DNA of 35,291 nt from Nitrososphaerota archaeon. GTDB taxonomy: Archaea > Thermoproteota > Nitrososphaeria > Nitrososphaerales > CADDZS01. Under the pieces are notes generated by a model, which was given only the letters and a program-made list of their open reading frames with translations, had not been told where the DNA came from and searched no databases. The translations under genes and the position numbers were made by a program. Positions 23,340-30,587 of the stretch are shown here, in pieces (position 1 is the first letter of the stretch; every line of letters starts with the position of its first letter). The stretch is taken from positions 7,316 through 42,606 of the forward strand of contig JABDCJ010000015.1 in the NCBI GenBank assembly GCA_013288145.1. Direction: 5' to 3'.

Positions 23340-26300
23340 CTAACGGCGTCTGTACACCTGTATGGAAGTAGTATCCTTGCTCGGAGCGAAATTAGAGTTG
23401 CCCGGGTAGTTACCGGAAATCGTTACTTTTCCTGGATCGCTTGGCATAAATTTCACGTGGCAGACCAGATTATTATCCTTGGGCACCGAGACGCAATTCT
23501 CTCCAGAAAATGATCCGCCGCTGGAAGACGTGAACTGAACCCTCCCGGTAGGTGTCTTGTTTTGACCGTGGACGATCGCCGTGCACTCTGTAGATCTTCC
23601 GAGAACTAGAGTAGACTGACTGCAACTTAGACTGACCGATGTCGGCGATCCCCCTCCCGTCGTGGAAGTGGAGCTTGTTGTTGTCGAGGTGGTACTTGTC
23701 ATGGTCTTTGTTGTTGAAGTGGTGCTCGTTGTCGTGGTCGTCGAAGTAGTTGTCGCCCTTGATGTAGTCGTAGTTATTGTGGTTGTCGTTGTAATCGTAC
23801 TAGTCGCAGTCGAAGTGCTGATCGAAGTTTTTGTTATCGTCTGAGTAGGCTGGGTCACGGTCACTGTAGTTAATTTCGTGGTTGTAGTTGCAGGTAGAGT
23901 CGAAGTCGTTGTCTGAGAGGTGGTTACAGGTGTGTCGGATGTGACGGTGTTAGTTTGAGTTACCGTGGTAAGAACATTCGTTTCCGAAACGGTTACACTC
24001 TGGGTAGAAGTCGTCGTGGGAGCAGATGACGTCACGGTGGTCGGAATAGTAGATGTTGATGTTACAGTTGTCGTACTGGGAACCGTCTCTGTTAGAGTCG
24101 ATGTACTGGTTGTCGTTGAAGTTTCTGTTGCAGTCTTTGTTATGGTTGGCGTCGTCGCAACCGTCGTGGAAGTAAGAGAGCTAACAGTACTGGTCGTGGT
24201 CGTTGTAACTACCGCGACCTGCGGGGTTTCAATACCCGTATAGTACACAGAAGATGTTGGATATGAACTCGGATGGTTCGTAGTGCCTCCCAAGAACTGG
24301 CCGCCAACGCAGTAAATGTAAGTGTCCGAAACACAGGACAGGCTGGCGATGTCTATCGGATAGCTCGTCGCTCCCGTCCAGCTTCCGATTCCAGCACTTG
24401 AAATGGTGGCGTAGTAGACCGCATCCCTGTCAGGACCTGAAGTACCATCGACGCAGTAGACGTAACTGGAATCTACCGTACAAGCTTGGTTCATAATTGC
24501 CGTAGGATAACTTGAGGTACTCTTCCAAGCTCCTACTCCGCTGCTGTTTACCGGCGCATAGTAGACTTGATCGCCCCCAGTATTGTCGCCACCTATACAG
24601 TAGACGAATCCGGAGTCCGCTAAGCAGGCCGCTCCACTAAGTTGTGCAGGATAATTGGTTGTTTGAGTCCAAGCGCCGATGCCCGAGGTCGAAACTGGTG
24701 CATAGTAGACTAGGTTATCTCCTTGATCGACTGAAGTGATGGAGCTATTGACACCGCTAAAACAGTAGACGAATCCCGAGTACAGAGCACATGCAGCCGG
24801 GGATAGGGCGGTCGGATAGCCAGTTGTATTAGTCCAAGCCCCTATTCCAGAACTTGATAATGGAGCATAATTGGAAACGTTGTTCCCGATGCAATACATA
24901 TCTCCGGGAGATGCAACGCATGCGGAATAGCTAGGCAAGGGGTTGGCCGTTGTAGGCAACCAATTACCGATGCCAGAACTCGATAGGTTAGAATAATCTG
25001 CGGTTGAGTTATTTATGCAGTAAATGTAGTTTGACTCGGAAACGCAGGTATCAATTGTAGCGTAGGGTAGACTTGTCGTTGGCGTCCATCCGCTTACCGA
25101 TTCTGCAGTTGATTGTTTAACGACCGGAAGAATGGCAATCAAGCTGATTAATATCAACGAGACGACAATCCCAACTTTCAATAAATTCTTCGATTTCGAA
25201 AATGCCTTTCCGAGGGTAGTACCACTTCCCAGGAATAACAGAGTCGGGAACAGGAAAACTGCTATGGCGAGAATTCCTAGAAATCCAGGAGAGAGGGCTC
25301 CGCTGACTGCCGGTTGAATGGTCCCTGCAATTACCGTATCGGTCGCAGTTACTGTGGAAGTGACTCGCGCCGTCGTCGCTGTCGTGGATAATGTTGTTTG
25401 AGTGACGGTCTGAGCGGCTTGAGTGTTTGTCGTAGTTCCAGTTACGGTTATCGTCGATCCTCCAACAGTTGATGTAAGAGTCTGTGTGGTCGTGGTTGGT
25501 ACTAACGAAGTAACAGTATGTGTTTGAGTGACGGTCGATGTTGTCCCCGGTAGTGAAGTCGTCACCGTCTGAGTCACAGTAGGAGTTATCGTTTTCGTCG
25601 TAGCCGAGGTTGTAGTAGCTATCGCTGTTGATGTAGTTGGAGAAGTCTTCGTTGTCGTGGATGTTCCTGTGGAAATCACGGAAGTTGTAGTCGTAGTTGT
25701 CGCGGTGGCAGGACTGGCGGTAGAGGTTACCGTGCTCGTTCCAACAGAGGTCGTGGTTGTAGTCAGTGTCGTCGTCGATGTGCTTTCAGTCGTACTCGTT
25801 GGTGGAAGTATCTGAGTGTAGAATGTCGCACTTATGCCTCCACCCTGTTCGTTTCCTCCAACACAGTAAAGATAAGAACTGTCAGTAGCGCACGCAAAAC
25901 TGTCCACATTCACGGGATAACTCGTAGTTCCGATCCAACTGCCGACGCCGGTGCTCGAGAGTTGCCCGTAATATATCGCACTCCTATCATACTCGTAACC
26001 AGTTTCATATCCAGCCATGCAAATTGCGTATCCCGAATATGGAACGCACAGCTGCGATTCAATTGGCGTTGGATAATTGGTGGTACTCGACCAGGCACCG
26101 ATCCCGGAACCAGACAGCGGCGCGTAATAGACAGAATTGAGACTCGTACTACCGTTATCTCCCCCGATGCAGTAAATGTACCCTGCTGTCGGAAGGCACG
26201 ATTCCGAAAAGACGTTCGTAGGATAGTTTGTTGTTGATGACCAACTTCCGATGCCGGCGCTAGATAAAGGGGCGTAGTAAACGGTATTCGAAGGGAGCCC

Positions 26301-26942
26301 AAAATTTTCGCCACCCGCGCAGTAAATATCTCCGGATGAGGCCACACAGGATAATGAATCTAGTGAGGAAGGATAGCTGGTTGTGTTCTTCCAGGTACCG
26401 ACGCCGGAGCCGGTAAGCGGGGCATAAGAGGTGAAATTTACGGGGCCTGCAAACGCGCATGGTAGTGCTAAACAGGGTTGATTAGTAAAACCCCCGACAC
26501 AGTAGATGAACCCACCTGAAGTGACGCAGGATTCTGATCTAATGGGTATTGTGTAGTTATTCGTCTGAGTCCATGATCCAATTCCCGAGCTGGAGAGCGA
26601 CGCGTAATAGACTAAGTTCGACGCGTCACTCGTGTAATAATTTCCGCCACCAACACAATAAATCGTGCCTGAATTAGTGACGCATGACTGCCAGCCAAGA
26701 CCGTATACTGGCTGATAAGGACCCGGAAAACAGCAATAACCGTGCAACGGGTAGGTACTTGAAGCAGCCCAGCTTCCAACTGACTCGCCACTTACAGGTT
26801 GGATGCCGGCAGAAAGTGCAAAGAGACCGACCAGAATTAGGGCGATCACTATGGATATCCGGACAATGTTCGCCGGCTTGGAAAACGAGTTCTTGAACTT
26901 ATTTAGAGAAGCGTCGCTACTAGATTGCAAGCAAATATTCAC
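23340..26942 (-). CDS. Giant surface protein: two fused propeller-stalk units plus Ig-like domain
   Basis: This 1200-residue extracellular protein has a membrane anchor or signal at about residues 26-47, then six repeats of 45-65 residues. Each repeat carries W-x2-T-x2-Y-P, a Cys, then Y-I/V-Y-C-V/I-G-G, and ends YYAPLSSSGIG. This is Kelch-like and gives a six-bladed propeller with a likely disulphide per blade. A Thr/Ser/Val stalk of about 160 residues and a membrane-like segment (GFLGILAIAVFLFPTLLFLG) follow. The whole plan then repeats: basic KSKNLLK, anchor, six blades, long Thr stalk. The end (about residues 1110-1200) is an Ig-like domain (SVSLSCSQSTLVLGRSTECTA, then GKVTISGNYPGNSNFAPS). 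It looks like two tandem paralogues fused into one frame. Start GTG 26942 follows a TATA-like TTTAGTAAATTAA. A role in adhesion or in the cell envelope is likely. Confidence 0.8.
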   Translation of the reverse strand: MNICLQSSSDASLNKFKNSFSKPANIVRISIVIALILVGLFALSAGIQPVSGESVGSWAASSTYPLHGYCCFPGPYQPVYGLGWQSCVTNSGTIYCVGGGNYYTSDASNLVYYASLSSSGIGSWTQTNNYTIPIRSESCVTSGGFIYCVGGFTNQPCLALPCAFAGPVNFTSYAPLTGSGVGTWKNTTSYPSSLDSLSCVASSGDIYCAGGENFGLPSNTVYYAPLSSAGIGSWSSTTNYPTNVFSESCLPTAGYIYCIGGDNGSTSLNSVYYAPLSGSGIGAWSSTTNYPTPIESQLCVPYSGYAICMAGYETGYEYDRSAIYYGQLSSTGVGSWIGTTSYPVNVDSFACATDSSYLYCVGGNEQGGGISATFYTQILPPTSTTESTSTTTLTTTTTSVGTSTVTSTASPATATTTTTTSVISTGTSTTTKTSPTTSTAIATTTSATTKTITPTVTQTVTTSLPGTTSTVTQTHTVTSLVPTTTTQTLTSTVGGSTITVTGTTTNTQAAQTVTQTTLSTTATTARVTSTVTATDTVIAGTIQPAVSGALSPGFLGILAIAVFLFPTLLFLGSGTTLGKAFSKSKNLLKVGIVVSLILISLIAILPVVKQSTAESVSGWTPTTSLPYATIDTCVSESNYIYCINNSTADYSNLSSSGIGNWLPTTANPLPSYSACVASPGDMYCIGNNVSNYAPLSSSGIGAWTNTTGYPTALSPAACALYSGFVYCFSGVNSSITSVDQGDNLVYYAPVSTSGIGAWTQTTNYPAQLSGAACLADSGFVYCIGGDNTGGDQVYYAPVNSSGVGAWKSTSSYPTAIMNQACTVDSSYVYCVDGTSGPDRDAVYYATISSAGIGSWTGATSYPIDIASLSCVSDTYIYCVGGQFLGGTTNHPSSYPTSSVYYTGIETPQVAVVTTTTTSTVSSLTSTTVATTPTITKTATETSTTTSTSTLTETVPSTTTVTSTSTIPTTVTSSAPTTTSTQSVTVSETNVLTTVTQTNTVTSDTPVTTSQTTTSTLPATTTTKLTTVTVTQPTQTITKTSISTSTATSTITTTTTITTTTSRATTTSTTTTTSTTSTTKTMTSTTSTTTSSTSTTGGGSPTSVSLSCSQSTLVLGRSTECTAIVHGQNKTPTGRVQFTSSSGGSFSGENCVSVPKDNNLVCHVKFMPSDPGKVTISGNYPGNSNFAPSKDTTSIQVYRRR
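23650..24230 (-). repeat. Low-complexity Thr-rich stalk, second copy
   Basis: Degenerate GTC/GTT/GTA/GTG triplets on the plus strand encode a Thr/Ser/Val stalk on the minus strand. The periodicity is codon-scale and irregular. There is no conserved direct repeat with unique spacers, so this is not a CRISPR array. Such DNA is prone to slippage and recombination. Confidence 0.75.
25330..25810 (-). repeat. Low-complexity Thr-rich stalk, first copy
   Basis: This is a tract of the same kind, encoding the first stalk. TVTQT-type pentapeptides recur irregularly (TVTQTVT, TSTVTQTHTVTS). Its similarity to the other stalk could support recombination between the two halves of the gene. Confidence 0.75.
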
Positions 26943-27306
26943 TTTTTTGATCCTTAATTTACTAAAATTCTGTGAGTGTTAATCCGTGGAAAACGAGGAG
27001 AGCACCGTAGTTGAGAAATCCCTTTTTAAAAATACCCTGACGAAGATTTCAAAATTCTCTGCTAATGGAAAGTTTTGTGCAATTACTTAGAGCTTTAACA
27101 ATCTGATCTTAAAGAATCTTTAATGATTTGACTAAATTCGAATTGTGGAGTCGTAAAGGGATACTCAATTCCGACTATAGCTTAGGGGATTCCAGTCCGA
27201 ATTGCTTGCTAATAGGAAAGTGGCTTCCCCTGCATATACTGGATAGTATTAATACTACCATATTGCTAGTAATTGTAGGGAATTTCAGCGGAGAGTTTTC
27301 AGAAAA
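26943..27306. other. Spacer of 364 bases between divergent genes
   Basis: This contains the promoter of the giant surface protein on the minus strand (TTTAGTAAATTAA, about 26960-26972). On the plus side it is AT-rich with possible TATA elements such as CATATTGC near 27259-27266. I see no convincing gene or structured RNA. Confidence 0.45.
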
Positions 27307-28359
27307 ATGCAAATTGGAATTGATAGTTTTGCGGCAGCACTTACTGATGAAAGTCGAGAGGAAAGCGAGTCTCAGCGTTTATTGAACCTGATCGAGGAGA
27401 TAGAGTATGCAGATCGTGTTGGCCTGGACTCTTTTGGAATTGGCGAGCACCACCGCAAAGATTTCCTGGACTCTGCACCTCCAATAATTCTTGGAGCTGC
27501 GGCAGTAAGGACTAGTCGCATTAGACTCACAAGCGCCGTAACAGTTCTGAGTGCTGCAGATCCCGTCCGAATCTTCCAAGAATTTGCAACGGTTGATCTT
27601 CTCTCGAAAGGTAGGGCCGAGATCGTCGCGGGACGGGGTTCATTCATCGATGCCTTTCCATTGTTCGGATACGATCTTGGTGATTATGACGCGCTTTATG
27701 AGGAAAAACTTGGATTGCTTTTGAAGATCCGAGATAACGAGCATGTTACCTGGACCGGTAAGTTTCGTCCTAAGCTGACTGGGCAGGGAGTATATCCCAG
27801 ACCTGTCCAGAACCCTCTTCCTATTTGGATCGGCGTGGGTGGAACTCCGGAATCTTTCGTTCGCGCCGGTAAGCTCGGACTGCCGTTAATGGTCGCGATC
27901 ATTGGCGGTGAAACATCCGACTTTGGACCCCTCGTTGAACTTTACAAAAAAGCTGCAAAGCGATATGGCCACTCTCCAGATCAGCTAAAGGTCGGAATGC
28001 ACTCTCCAGGATACGTCGCAGAGACAAGTCAAAAAGCTGCTGACGATTTCTTTCCAGGCTGGGCACGCGCGATGACTGATGTCGGAAAAGAACGCGGATG
28101 GAGACCGATGACCCGCGCGGATTTTGATTCTCAACTAGGTCCAGAAGGCTCTATGTTAATAGGAGATCCTGAAGAAGTTGCTGAGAAAATTATTCACCAC
28201 AGCAAAGAGCTCGGCGGACTATCCCGCGTCACGTTTCAAATGAACGCAGCTTCGCTGCCCCATGAGAAATTAATGCATGCGATAGAATTACTCGGGACTC
28301 GCGTCTCCCCTATTGTTCGTGAAAAAATGGGCGAGAACCTAAAGGTCAATCTCAACTAA
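27307..28359 (+). CDS. LLM-class flavin-dependent oxidoreductase
   Basis: This 350-residue luciferase-like TIM-barrel enzyme is of the YhbW/bacterial-luciferase alpha type. Landmarks are EEIEYADRVGLDSFGIGEHHR, LGAAAVRTSRIRLTSAVTVLSAADPVRIFQEFATVDLLSKGRAEIVAGRGSF (split over two strands), PLPIWIGVGG and the C-terminal MLIGDPEEVAEKI. These use FMN (or F420) to oxidise small organics, and the substrate cannot be read from sequence. It differs clearly from the FGD-like protein at 9064. ATG 27307 is the only family-compatible start. An HxlR regulator begins 83 bases downstream on the same strand and may sense the same compound. Confidence 0.85.
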   Translation: MQIGIDSFAAALTDESREESESQRLLNLIEEIEYADRVGLDSFGIGEHHRKDFLDSAPPIILGAAAVRTSRIRLTSAVTVLSAADPVRIFQEFATVDLLSKGRAEIVAGRGSFIDAFPLFGYDLGDYDALYEEKLGLLLKIRDNEHVTWTGKFRPKLTGQGVYPRPVQNPLPIWIGVGGTPESFVRAGKLGLPLMVAIIGGETSDFGPLVELYKKAAKRYGHSPDQLKVGMHSPGYVAETSQKAADDFFPGWARAMTDVGKERGWRPMTRADFDSQLGPEGSMLIGDPEEVAEKIIHHSKELGGLSRVTFQMNAASLPHEKLMHAIELLGTRVSPIVREKMGENLKVNLN

Positions 28360-28442
28360 GATTTTGCTGGCTGGTATTGTTAGAAAGAGATTAACTACTT
28401 TTGTTTAATTTTCAAAAGAATCTAAGAGGGGCGAGGGCGTAA

Positions 28443-28838
28443 ATGACAACCGTGGCCGCGATAACAACAAAACTGGACGACGAGGTATCGATAAAATGTC
28501 CGTATGGAAGGGTGCTCGAGATTTTGGGAAAACCTCACACGCTTGCGATATTGTATGGTTTCGGCATTGGATCTCCTCTGCGTTTCACCGCGATTCAGAA
28601 AAATTTGGATCTTCAACCGAAAATACTCACTGCCAGGCTCCAAGAACTCGTCGGCTTTGGGCTCCTGACCCGAAAAGCCTACAACGAAATTCCACCTCGA
28701 GTCGATTACGAGCTAACTGAGAAGGGAAAAGACCTAGCGGGAATGTTCAAAGAATTGCGCTCGTGGTCTGACAAGTACCACGTTACCGAGCAGCCCAGAA
28801 CGAGAAAGAAAAACGTCCAAAGATTGAGCACAATCTGA
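28443..28838 (+). CDS. HxlR-type winged-helix regulator
   Basis: This 131-residue protein is typical of the HxlR/DUF24 family. A Cys lies just before the first helix (SIKCPYGRVLEILGKPHTLAILYGF), followed by LRFTAIQKNLDLQPKILTARLQELVGFGLLTR (helix-turn-helix) and wing VDYELTEKGKDL. HxlR proteins sense redox or aldehyde/quinone stress, often through that N-terminal Cys, and frequently sit next to oxidoreductase genes, as here after the LLM enzyme. The purine run GAGGGGCGAGGGCG just before ATG 28443 could be a ribosome-binding site. The basic C-terminal tail RTRKKNVQR is probably disordered. Confidence 0.85.
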   Translation: MTTVAAITTKLDDEVSIKCPYGRVLEILGKPHTLAILYGFGIGSPLRFTAIQKNLDLQPKILTARLQELVGFGLLTRKAYNEIPPRVDYELTEKGKDLAGMFKELRSWSDKYHVTEQPRTRKKNVQRLSTI

Positions 28839-28923
28839 TTAATCTGATACGATCCAAACTGCGCAAGATTCTTTGGAATGCTCATCTGTTCAGCAGTTAG
28901 TCAGCCCTCTTGCGCGATAGATC

Positions 28924-28950
28924 CGTCGCCTAAACCGCTAGGCTATGACG
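28924..28950. terminator. Hairpin between convergent genes
   Basis: CGTC-GCCTA pairs with TAGGC-(TAT)-GACG around a six-base loop, a 9-bp stem with one three-base bulge. It lies between the HxlR and aldo/keto reductase stop codons. A further 8-bp inverted repeat, GCGCAAGA (28861-28868)/TCTTGCGC (28908-28915), lies just before. Together they probably terminate transcription in one or both directions. Confidence 0.5.
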
Positions 28951-28974
28951 AAAACTTTTCCGATCGAATCTGTC

Positions 28975-29817
28975 CTAGAATACTGTCAGCGTCGCTGAAG
29001 GACCAAGCGGGAAAGCCTCATCAATCAGATTAACTTCATCCTTGTTCAAGTGGATATCCGCAGCACCGGCGTTCTCGACCACATGTTCCGGAGTCGAGGC
29101 TTTCGGGATTGCGACTACTGAAGGATGACGCGTTAGGAAGCTTAGCGCTACCTGACGAGGCGTCGCGTTGTGTGCGTTGGCAATCTCTTCCAGGACTCGA
29201 CCCTCCTTAGTTCGCGGGCTTGGAAAATCTCCGTGACCGAATGGACTGTACGCAGTTACAGTCACGCCGTGTTTCCCGCACCAAGGAATTAGGGCGTGCT
29301 CGATCGCGCGGTCATTCAAATTGTACAGAACCTGATCGCATGCAATTCGCCCCTTTCCAGCAATCTCCAAGGCCTCTTCGAGATCGGGGACATCAAAATT
29401 ACTTAGGCCCCATGAAAGGATTGCACCATCATGTTTTAGCTCCTCGAAAGCTTCGATAGTTTGCTGGAGAGGATAGGATCCGCGCCAGTGCAACAGATAA
29501 CAGTCCAGATGATCCGTTCCGAGGCGAGAAAGAGAACCCTCGCATGCGGCAATCGTCCCCGTCCGGGACGCATGCCCTGGCTGTACTTTCGAAACTAGAA
29601 AGGCTTCATCCCGCCTTCCCTCAATTGCCTCACCGATTATCTTCTCCGACTTGCCGGTTCCGTACAACTCGGCGGTGTCAATATGGTTGATTCCAATATC
29701 AAGGCCCCGTTGAATTGCAGAAATTGCCGTAGCTTTGTGACTCTGCTCAATGTACCAAGTACCCTCGCCTATCACAGAGACCTCGCGCTTCGTCGGACCG
29801 AACGGGCGATGTTCCAT
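28975..29817 (-). CDS. Aldo/keto reductase
   Basis: This 280-residue NAD(P)H-dependent TIM-barrel oxidoreductase reduces aldehydes, ketones or sugars. The catalytic tetrad is intact: D47 and Y52 in IDTAELYG, K77 in VSKVQPG, H110 in LLHW. Cofactor and family blocks follow in SWGLSNFDV, QVLYNLNDR, VTAYSPFGHGDF and VVAIPKASTPEHVVENAGA. The last carries the K/S/R-type adenosine-phosphate contacts. ATG 29817 begins the usual E-x-R-x-F/L-G start. It stands alone, divergent from the Rieske gene. The physiological substrate is unknown. Confidence 0.9.
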   Translation of the reverse strand: MEHRPFGPTKREVSVIGEGTWYIEQSHKATAISAIQRGLDIGINHIDTAELYGTGKSEKIIGEAIEGRRDEAFLVSKVQPGHASRTGTIAACEGSLSRLGTDHLDCYLLHWRGSYPLQQTIEAFEELKHDGAILSWGLSNFDVPDLEEALEIAGKGRIACDQVLYNLNDRAIEHALIPWCGKHGVTVTAYSPFGHGDFPSPRTKEGRVLEEIANAHNATPRQVALSFLTRHPSVVAIPKASTPEHVVENAGAADIHLNKDEVNLIDEAFPLGPSATLTVF

Positions 29818-30148
29818 GTCTCTCGATTCTACCTCGATATTGAATGTGCTGATCGAACTTCCAGCATCTAAAGTTATGATCTGCCCGAGGGGAACACCAT
29901 TTCATACTCTACTTGCAGGCGGGGCAATGAGCATCACCGTTGCCAATCCTGCTCAGCGACTTGAACCGGTAACAAGAACGACTGTGTTTTCGAGAGCTTC
30001 GTCATTATCTTACTTCGAAAACGCGCGCGTTCTTGGGTATTTAGTAATGAAGAGTATCGACGGCACACCCCAGATGGCTGTAAAGTATGTCTACTAGAGT
30101 AGAATTGTGATAAAATCTGAAATAATCGCCCGCATCCGTTCCTACATC
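29818..30148. other. Spacer of 331 bases between divergent genes
   Basis: A frame of 56 codons from ATG 29928 to 30097 is open on the plus strand but shows no recognisable fold and no promoter at the right distance. A TATA-like GATAAAAT (30109-30116) lies 36-40 bases before the Rieske start. Nothing else is evident. Confidence 0.4.
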
Positions 30149-30466
30149 ATGATGACCGATTTTGAGAAAGTTGCAGAAGTTTCAGAAGTACCCGAGGGAA
30201 CAACCAAGATTGTAAAAGTTGGAAGTGTCGAACTATTCGTGGCGAATGTCGGGGGATCGTTTTACGCGCTTCCAAACAAATGTACTCATGTTGGCGGTCC
30301 ACTGGGAAAAGGGAAGCTCACGGGTAACATCATTCAGTGCCCATGGCATGGATCGAAGTTCGATGTTACCACCGGAGCAGTCGTTGGCGGCCCCGCGCAA
30401 AGACCTGAACCCACATTCGAAGTAAAAGTTGATGGCTCAAGCATATGGGTGAAGAAGCCAAACTAG
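30149..30466 (+). CDS. Rieske-type [2Fe-2S] ferredoxin
   Basis: This 105-residue soluble electron carrier or oxygenase ferredoxin has both cluster-binding boxes intact: C45-T-H47 in NKCTHVGGPLGKG and C64-P-W-H67 in QCPWHGSKFD, with 16 residues between H47 and C64. GPAQRPEPTFEV closes the fold, as in the biphenyl-dioxygenase-ferredoxin and nitrite-reductase small-subunit type. The absence of a membrane anchor excludes a cytochrome bc1 Rieske subunit. ATG 30149 (followed by a second ATG) is preferred to the longer frame because a TATA-like element overlaps 30109-30116. Its partner reductase or oxygenase is not in this window. Confidence 0.88.
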   Translation: MMTDFEKVAEVSEVPEGTTKIVKVGSVELFVANVGGSFYALPNKCTHVGGPLGKGKLTGNIIQCPWHGSKFDVTTGAVVGGPAQRPEPTFEVKVDGSSIWVKKPN

Positions 30467-30541
30467 CTTGCTAAACTTTTAGGGCGTGGATCAAAATCTT
30501 CACGCAACCTTACGAATTCATCCCATCAATCCTTTCGGAGA

Positions 30542-30587
30542 GTAAGCCGGGGGAAGATTTCTCTTCCCCGGATGCCTTACTTTTCTT
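30542..30587 (+). terminator. Strong hairpin terminator after the Rieske gene
   Basis: GTAAG-CCGGGG(G)AAGA pairs with TCTTCCCCGG-(ATGC)-CTTAC (30542-30557 with 30562-30580), followed by TTTTCTT. It lies between convergent genes and touches the stop codon of the phosphatase-like gene. Confidence 0.75.

Noticed and set aside
23650..24240. Repetitive DNA that might suggest a CRISPR array
   Set aside because: The periodicity is codon-scale Thr/Ser/Val coding. There is no fixed direct repeat with unique spacers and no cas genes.
23662..24243. Val-rich open frames on the plus strand
   Set aside because: They are mirror frames of the Thr-rich stalk of the giant surface protein.
28924..28956. On the minus strand, a segment resembling a tRNA D-arm (TAGCCTAGCGG then TTTAGGCG)
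   Set aside because: No matching acceptor, anticodon or T-arm follows. The same bases form a simple hairpin between convergent genes, which explains them better.
29955..29975. B-box-like GGTTCAAGTC on the minus strand
   Set aside because: The flanks do not form a T stem and there is no A-box or acceptor stem at tRNA distance.
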